Source of the DNA: Sequoia sempervirens
Lineage: Eukaryota > Streptophyta > Pinopsida > Cupressales > Cupressaceae
Direction of reading: 5' to 3'
Length of the DNA: 64,000 bases
Assembly: GCA_007258455.2 (NCBI GenBank)
Contig: VDFB02270651.1
Location: 695,582,694 to 695,646,693, forward strand
The notes beneath the pieces were generated by a model. The model saw only the letters and a program-made list of their open reading frames with translations. It ran no database searches and was not told the DNA's origin. This document shows, in pieces, positions 57,966-64,000 of the stretch. Position 1 is the stretch's first letter. Each line of letters begins with the position of its first letter. Made by a program: the position numbers and the translations under genes.

Positions 57966-58190
57966 GATATATGCATGGATGCATCAGCAGGGGCACATGT
58001 ATACATGAGAAAGCAGGCTAGCGTGGAGATGGAGATATGGACATATGTATACATGGATGTATGCATATTTGCATATAGGTACAAATGCATATGGTACATG
58101 GAAGGATGTATTCATATACACATGTAAATATGGATGAAGGCATATATGCATATATGCATGTATGGACAATATGCATAAATGTATGTCAAC
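57966..58190. repeat. TGCATACATG-type array 1
   Basis: Degenerate 4-6-bp words such as atgcat, acatgt, tacatgga and gtatacatg are packed without a strict period. The array gives false Met/His/Cys/Ile-rich frames on the minus strand. Confidence 0.75.
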
Positions 58191-58204
58191 AAATAACTTT
58201 TAAT

Positions 58205-58560
58205 TTTGTTATATTGGAAAACTAGCACTATTCTGGTAAATCAATATTGGAAAATTAGCATTTAGATGTTTCTATTTATCAGAATAGCTTTATAAATTAT
58301 TCTTGTTATTGAAAATCAGTGAAATGCGATCGCATAGATTGATTAAATATATTTAAGCAAAGGCATAGTTTATAAAACTAGCGAGTAGAGATACATAATC
58401 TATGAGTGCAAATTAAATGCATTGAAATATCAGGAAAATGCGAACACATGGAGAGGTCAAAATAATTGAAGCAAGTGCATTAAATGGCATGTGGCTGGTG
58501 GGGAGGGCGCTGGAATTGCTTGGCGGCCATGGGTGACTAGGATACTTTGGCCATTAGGGG
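58205..58560 (+). repeat. Direct repeat R2, copy 1
   Basis: It matches 61675-61990: ttatattggaaaa-ctagca, agctttataaatta, gattaaata-atttaagcaaaggcatagttta, tcaggaaaatg, ggcatgtggctggtgg and ccatgggtgactaggatactttggccatt. Confidence 0.85.
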
Positions 58561-58586
58561 CCATTTGGCCAAAGACAAAGACAAAT

Positions 58587-59409
58587 ACATGGGTGCATGA
58601 GTCCATACATGCATATATACATGTATCCATCCAAAATATCGATAGATACATATGTAGATGGATGTGTGTACGCAATTCATAGGTGCATGTATGCATAAAT
58701 CAATGTATACATGCACCCATAGATACAGTCATACATATATAGACAGATGCATGCAGAGATGGCAAGATGTGCATAAATCGATATATGCATGGTTGCATCT
58801 ATGGATACATAGATACATAATGAAATAGAGAAAAAGACACATTTATATATGCATTTATTTTGGTAGTTTGATTCTGAATCCATATGCATACTTTGATTAA
58901 AACTAGTGGCTGAAGGTACATAATTCATCTAGACAAAATTAATGCATTGAATGGCATCTGACTAAAGGAGAGACTATTTGGATTGCTAATCAGTCTTTGA
59001 ATATATAACAATTAAAAGAGATAAGTAAGTATAAGTATCCTTGGCGACATTTCACATTTTGACCTTTCAATCAAATTCAATCAACAAAGTAGCAGTTAGA
59101 CCTAAAGAAAGTTCAAGGACTATGCCAATAGAAAACTATATTTTGGACAATGGCTAGACAATCTATTGAAATTGCTTTAGAAACTTTAAAGCAAATGCAT
59201 TTTTGCTTCTGTTTACTTTCACTGTACATCTTAAATGGAAGTCGGGTTTTGCATTGGTGCAATGTATTTGTATACTTTGATTGTAAAATCATAGTGTAGA
59301 TCATTTTAAGTGTTATCCATTCTAATCTTTCCTTGAAATACGAAGTATTCATCTAAGTCTTGGAGGCAATGCACAGCTGTCCTATAAAGAGAGCTTTGGA
59401 ACCAATGAG
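58587..59409 (+). repeat. 835-bp tandem repeat, copy 1
   Basis: It starts acatgggtgcatgagtccata with a TGCATACATG-type array (58587-58840), then continues tttgattctgaatccatatg, ggacaatggctagacaatct, and ends ctttggaaccaatgag. Copy 2 follows 11 bp later with only scattered differences. Confidence 0.92.
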
Positions 59410-59420
59410 TTGTCATATAT

Positions 59421-60246
59421 ACATGGGTGCATGAGTCCATAGATGCATATATACATGTATCCATGCAAGTTATCGATAGATGCATAAGTACATGGATGTG
59501 TGTATGCAATTCATAGGTGCATATATACATAAATCGAGGTATACATGTACCCATAGATACAACCATACATATATAGACAGATACATAAAGAGATGACAAG
59601 ATATATGCACAAATCGATATATGCATGATTGCACCTATGGATACATAGGTACATTATGAAATGAAGAAAAAGACACATTTATATATGCATTTATTTTGAG
59701 AGTTTGATTCTGAATCCATATGCATACTTCGATTAAAACTAGTAGCTAAAAGTACACAATTCATTGATACAAAATTAATGCATTGAATTGCATCTGACTA
59801 AAGGGGAGGCTGTTTGGATTGCTAATTAGTCTTTGAATATATAACAATTAAAAGAGATAAATAAGTATAATTATCCTTGGGAACATTTCACATTGTGACC
59901 TTTCAATCAAAATGAATTAACAAAGTAGCAGTCAGACCTAAAGAAGGTTCAAGGACTATGCTAATAGAAAACCATATTTTGGACAACGGCTAGACAATCT
60001 GTTGAAATTGCTTTTAAAAACTTTGAAGCAAATGCATTTTTTGTTGTGTTTATTTTCATTGTACATGTTAAATGGAAGTTGGGTTTCGCATTGCTGCAAT
60101 GCATTTGGATACTTTGATTATAAAATCATAGTTTAGATCATTTTTAGTGTTATCCAATTGAATCTTTCCTTGAAATACCAATGATTCATCTGAGTCTTGG
60201 AGGCAATGCACAACTGTGCTATAAAGAGAGCTTTGGAACCAATGAG
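59421..60246 (+). repeat. 835-bp tandem repeat, copy 2
   Basis: The same series of landmarks as copy 1, shifted by 834-837 bp from end to end. Copy 2 ends at aatgag (60246), and after it comes unrelated sequence. Confidence 0.92.
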
Positions 60247-60299
60247 CAAGTGAAGGACAATTTTTTTTAGCTGGCATTGCCAATTTCACTGTGTGCTTT

Positions 60300-60480
60300 A
60301 TACCTCTAACGTTAGAGAAAACTGACGAAAGAAACTATTTATTGCCTCAAGTAACTTGTTTCTGGTTCTGGATAATGTAATTATTGTCCTCATAGGCACA
60401 CATGCAAAGTATGGAACCATATAGAAAGCAAGTGAACTCTTTAATAATCCCATGAAACATAGTCTTTGTATGCGTTCATG
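60300..60480 (+). repeat. Dispersed repeat R3, copy 1
   Basis: atttattgcctcaagtaacttgttt matches 63070-63100, and cctcataggcacacatgcaaagtatggaaccatata matches 62160-62200. Confidence 0.75.
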
Positions 60481-60895
60481 TATACAAGTTTGCATGTATA
60501 TATGTGTACATGTAATTATGTATATATGTTAGACAATATGTATTTGTGCATAGGTGCATAAGGATGGTATGTATCTTTAGATTTTAGATTGCATAGGTAA
60601 CATGTAGTTCATAGTCATCTAGTTAGAGTAATATGATCACTTTGTGCATACTGGTATTTAATTCTGGAAGTTGATGTTTCTAAAGTTGTTTTTTTTAATT
60701 TGGAAAGTGGTATTTAGCTGTTCTCTTGATTGTGTTTCAAAGTCAATGCATTAAACAGAATGTGGATTTATCATGTAATATAGATTTAAGTGACTAGAGA
60801 TGCATTGTGATTACTTTGAGCATTTTTTTTTTGTTATTCTGTAGATTTGTGTAGTCATAGGAGATTTTGTTGCTGTAGAGTCAAGACCTGGAACC
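60481..60895. other. No gene recognised
   Basis: AT-rich, with a short TGCATGTATA array at 60480-60570 and T runs at 60688 and 60822-60831. Confidence 0.5.
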
Positions 60896-61280
60896 GAGCT
60901 ACTTGATACATGTATCCATAGATACATGGATGTGGACATCTATCATGGTATCCATAGATGCGTAGATACATGTATCTATGGATAGATGTATTCATAGATA
61001 CATTGACACATATATGGATAGATGCATGTATACATTTGGACATAGAAACACAGATACATATATGCGTGGATGCATCTACAGGTAGAAGAATACATAGAAA
61101 CATAGTTGCATGGATAGATAGATAGATGCATCGCTGGATACATAAATGCTTAAATATCCATGGATTGCATATGAAGTTGCATAGATACATATATCCATGC
61201 CTACATGTATACATAGATGCATGTATTATAGTACACATGGATGCATGTACACGTGTATCTCTGGGCAAGATGCATGGTTG
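60896..61280. repeat. TACATGGATGCATAGATACA array 2
   Basis: About 380 bp of densely packed gatacatg, atgcatg, agatacat and ccatagat words, with gatagatagatag at 61112-61126. It is the clearest of the arrays and the source of a false 142-codon Cys/Met/His-rich frame on the minus strand. Confidence 0.85.
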
Positions 61281-61445
61281 CATGCGAGGCTTGTAAAGTT
61301 TGTATATTTTTTATTACTACAAAACGGTCTCATAAAGAGAGGTTTGGAACGAAAATTATGTCAACATGTGTGATAATGAGAGATTTTTCCTTGAACCTTG
61401 TTATATATTCAAAGAGTAACTAGCAATGCAAACAGCGTTCCCTCT

Positions 61446-61545
61446 AGTCAAATGCCATTCAATGCATTGAGTTTGTATCAGTGGATTATGTACCTTCAGC
61501 CACTAGTTTGAATCAAAGTATGCATATGGATTCAGAATCAAAAGC
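61446..61545 (-). repeat. Inverted copy of part of the 835-bp repeat
   Basis: The reverse complement reads tttgattctgaatccatatgcatactttgatt, then aaactagtggctgaaggtacataatcca and aatgcattgaatggcatttga. This matches 58866-58955 and 59703-59795. Confidence 0.85.
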
Positions 61546-61674
61546 TCTTTCCTGTGAACCCATTTTTAATTTGTGTATGCATTTGCCTAGAATGCTTTTA
61601 ACCAGCAGCATTGACCAATCACATTTGGCCATTTAACATATTACTTATTTTTTTGTATAGTTTGAATTTGGAAA

Positions 61675-61990
61675 GCTATTTTATATATTGGAAAATTAGC
61701 ATTTATCTATTTTTCTATTCGTCCGAGTAGCTTTATAAATCATTTTCGTTTTACAAATTCAGGAAAATGCGAATGCATAAATTGATTAAATAAATTTAAG
61801 CAAAGGCATAGTTTAAAAGTTGGCAGCTAGAGGTACATAATCCATGAATGTAGATTAAATGCATTAAAATATCAGGAAAATGTGAGCACAATGCATGAGT
61901 GCAAATTAAATGCATTAAATGACATCTGGCTGGAGGTGAATGCGCTAGAGTGGCTTGGTGACCATGGATGAATAGGGTACTTTGGTCATT
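61675..61990 (+). repeat. Direct repeat R2, copy 2
   Basis: Partner of 58205-58560, in the same order and orientation. It contains an extra local duplication of gagcacaatgcatgagtgcaaattaaatgcatt. Confidence 0.83.
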
Positions 61991-62790
61991 TAATATAGAG
62001 TTAAGCCACTTGCTATGCATCTTTATTACTTTGTGTGTGTTGTTTTTTGTGTTCTATAAGCTCGTGTTCTCAAAACCTAGATTGTGCAATTGCTTTGAGC
62101 TTTTTCGCTATGATGAAAGCATATAGGATAAAGGAATTTTGTGAACTACAATAGTTAAAGTGCTCATAGGCACATATGCAAAATATGGAAACATATACAA
62201 GGGAAGCGAATTGTTCAAAAAAACTCCTCAAAGAAATGTGGTCCCATGAAATGTAATAAGTGTTCACAATGGACACTTTAGTTTTTGAAGACTTTAGTTT
62301 TTGCATGTTAACTATGTCAGATAATGCAATTTGGCATGAACAAAGTTGAAGCCATAACATGAACAATAGAACTATTCAACACTGAACTCTATGCTTGTAA
62401 CAATTATTGGAAAAGCTGTAAATGCCATAGATGAAATAATATGAATAAAATTCTAGTTTCTGGTTTTCTTGAAATGCAATGGAAAAACTGCTATAAAGGC
62501 ATAAGAGAAGATTGTGTAACATATTTCCATTCCTGTATCTAATTTCTTTGAACACGAATGCTTTACACATTTGATTGCAATAGTAACATGTCTATGAAAA
62601 TGGGACAATAGAGATCATAATTCAGCAGTTTTTAGTGTGAGTTTATATGTATCCTGATACATATAAGCTCGATCTGGCATTTATGAAAACAACTGCTATG
62701 TACAGTGGAAGAGCTAATTAGTGTTACTATATGCGATATCCATATAACATAATAAATTGATACAAGGCTAGAGTAGCGCATCCATAAATA
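61991..62790. other. No gene recognised
   Basis: Contains the R3 fragment at 62160-62215 and otherwise AT-rich sequence. Several 60-98-codon minus-strand frames have no recognisable domain and no shared composition with the zinc-ribbon exon at the right edge. Confidence 0.5.
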
Positions 62791-63110
62791 CATGGACGCA
62801 TGTATACGCAGTTGCATACAGGGATACGTAGAAGCTTAGATGAATACATGTATACATGAATATGTGCATATGTGCATATGGACATAGAGGCATATATACA
62901 TGTAAATATGTATATATGCAGCGAAAGCAACATATGGATTTGTGTATACAGGAGTGTACTCTATACATTAGAATGCATGATGGAAAAGTGACTATAAAGT
63001 ACAATGCATAAAAGCAGGGGCGAGACTTGGTTGCATTAACAGCATAAAATGAAAAAAGCCAGAGGAAAATAACCATTTATTGTCTCAAGTAACTTGTTAA
63101 TGGGTCTAGA
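62791..63110 (+). repeat. Short array plus module-2-like repeat fragment
   Basis: A TACATGTATACATG array (62791-62925) is followed by gcattaacagcataaaatgaaaaaagcc (63030 on), a weak match to the start of module 2, and then the R3 phrase tttattgtctcaagtaacttgtt. Confidence 0.65.
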
Positions 63111-63654
63111 GTGTGCAACCATAACAACTTCCAGTTGGTCACCATAAAGTCTTGAAAACGTAAGGATCAGAAAGCAAATATTGGAAAAGCTAGGAAGAAC
63201 ATAATGCAAAAGGGAACATTTAAACTATATAGTTTGAATGGCATTATGCATCGAGAGGTAATAATTATTGAACATGTATGTCAAACATACATAGATAACC
63301 ATTGTCTTCATAGGTGCAAAAAAAAAATTAGAGTTTCAGATGTCCATATTGGAGAAGCCTTTAACATAGTAACCTATAGAAGTGTCTAAATGTATAATAG
63401 CAATAGAGTTTTTTAAAACCAAAGATGTCTTTAACATGTGAAAACCAGTGAAATGTCGTGGAGCATGGAAAGGCAAAAAAGTAAAAGTCTGAACAATGTA
63501 AATCTGTGCTCCTGTATTGCTAGTTTCCTGTAAAGCCAACAAAATGCTATGTATTAGAAACATAGTTTGTATGGATAGTGATTTGAGGTGCTGGTTTAGA
63601 AGAGAAAAAGTTTACATATGAATGACTTTATTACCTTCTGGTGATGTTTCCTGT
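63111..63654. other. 3' flank (or intron) of the right-edge gene
   Basis: No repeats of the type to the left are obvious. No coding frame is supported. It includes the possible polyadenylation signal at 63627. Confidence 0.5.
63627..63632 (-). terminator. Possible polyadenylation signal AATAAA
   Basis: The minus strand reads GGTAATAAAG, 23 bases after the stop codon. The overlapping AAG-GTAATA could instead be a 5' splice site, so the assignment is weak. Confidence 0.35.
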
Positions 63655-63999
63655 CTATTTGTCAATGCAAATGGCTTCAACAATGGCATTGTTTTGGTCA
63701 AGGCTAAAATGTCCTTCAGCACTGAAGTCCCGTAGGATGAATATCACTGCTGACTTGTCCTTGATATAGTCTTCATAGCTGAGCTTTTGCAGTGTGGGCA
63801 ATAGACGGTGCATGGTGACTTGGTCAATTGAAGACTGAATTGTTTGATTGTCATAAGTTGTTATGGTAGTTTTAAGTTGTAAACAGAATGTATAATTGAC
63901 TTGCTGGTTGCACTGTTTACAGTGAGCAGTTTTTTCTTGGAGTGTGCCATAAGCAGCGAATTTGAATTTGCATTTTGGACAGCATGCATGAAATGGATT
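63655..63999 (-). CDS. C-terminal part of an RPA1-C / MEIOB-like zinc-ribbon OB-fold protein (partial)
   Basis: An uninterrupted minus-strand frame of 114 codons enters from the right edge and ends with TAG at 63655-63657. It begins NPFHACCPKCKFKFAAYGTL and has a four-cysteine zinc ribbon (CPKC, then CKQC 18 residues later), followed by VNYTFCLQLKTTITTYDNQT. This is the layout of the C-terminal ssDNA-binding domain of replication protein A large subunits and related proteins, such as MEIOB of meiotic recombination. There the ribbon sits inside an OB fold, and the next strand reads Leu-x-Leu...Asp-x-Thr. The second half (LLPTLQKLSYEDYIKDKSAV) is unlike RPA1 as I know it, so an RPA-related protein is likelier than RPA1 itself. 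It is the only candidate host gene in the window. No start is visible. Confidence 0.6.
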   Translation of the reverse strand, partial: NPFHACCPKCKFKFAAYGTLQEKTAHCKQCNQQVNYTFCLQLKTTITTYDNQTIQSSIDQVTMHRLLPTLQKLSYEDYIKDKSAVIFILRDFSAEGHFSLDQNNAIVEAICIDK

Positions 64000-64000
64000 G

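Noticed and set aside
58457..61283. Minus-strand frames rich in Met, His, Cys, Ile and Tyr (58457-58696, 58677-58928, 59306-59626, 60855-61283)
   Set aside because: They come from reading the atgcat/acatgt arrays; any frame through such words gives Met-His-Cys-Ile-Tyr. No domain, no conserved frame between the two copies of the 835-bp repeat.
1..64000. CRISPR arrays
   Set aside because: The tandem repeats seen (33-bp gag units, GGACACTTT units, TACATG arrays) have no unique spacers and the DNA is plant nuclear.
1..64000. tRNA, rRNA or snRNA genes
   Set aside because: No A/B box pairs with a cloverleaf and no rRNA core motifs were noticed by eye; PBS-like sites are only short tRNA complements.

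Overview
The window looks like nuclear DNA of a seed plant with a large, AT-rich, repeat-laden genome. A gymnosperm is plausible from the very long Tat-type LTR elements, but the sequence does not prove it. There are no operons, CRISPR arrays, tRNA or rRNA genes that I can see. Nearly all coding matter up to about 53 kb is decayed transposon sequence. The only candidate host gene is a partial exon at the extreme right edge.

Layout. (1) 1-13772, minus strand: element A, a Ty3/gypsy retrotransposon of the Tat type (gag, protease, RT, RNase H, a second archaeal-type RNase H, integrase). Its 5' LTR is at 12803-13772 and its 3' end runs off the left edge. It carries two copies of a 798-bp TIR element (7214-8011 and 9426-10223) in opposite orientation, each flanked by a 4-bp target duplication. 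(2) 13773-17480, plus strand: B1, the 3' half of a second Tat family, into which A inserted. (3) 17481-31377: B2, a two-LTR member of the same family that shares its left LTR with B1, giving a tandem internal-LTR-internal-LTR arrangement. (4) 31429-50731: element C, a 19.3-kb two-LTR element of A's family with two LTRs of 1327 bp each and a near-perfect 5-bp target duplication. (5) 50732-51960: a third, divergent B-type LTR remnant. (6) 51950-52894, minus: a LINE ORF1-like zinc-knuckle pseudogene. (7) 53300-63600: complex tandem and dispersed repeats with many TGCATACATG-like arrays. (8) 63655-63999, minus: the C-terminal end of an RPA1-C/MEIOB-like zinc-ribbon protein.

B1, B2 and C each carry, between integrase and 3' LTR and on the opposite strand to pol, a decayed plant mobile domain (PMD) gene. 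In C this gene is broken by an 871-bp GC-rich block (48335-49205) of foreign composition, bounded by an 8-bp direct repeat. It is possibly organellar or bacterial DNA.

All the transposon genes have stops and frameshifts, so none of these elements appears able to move by itself. The most novel signals are the 798-bp TIR family with 4-bp target duplications, the antisense PMD genes in three element copies, the GC-rich insert, and the nested repeat architecture of the last 10 kb.
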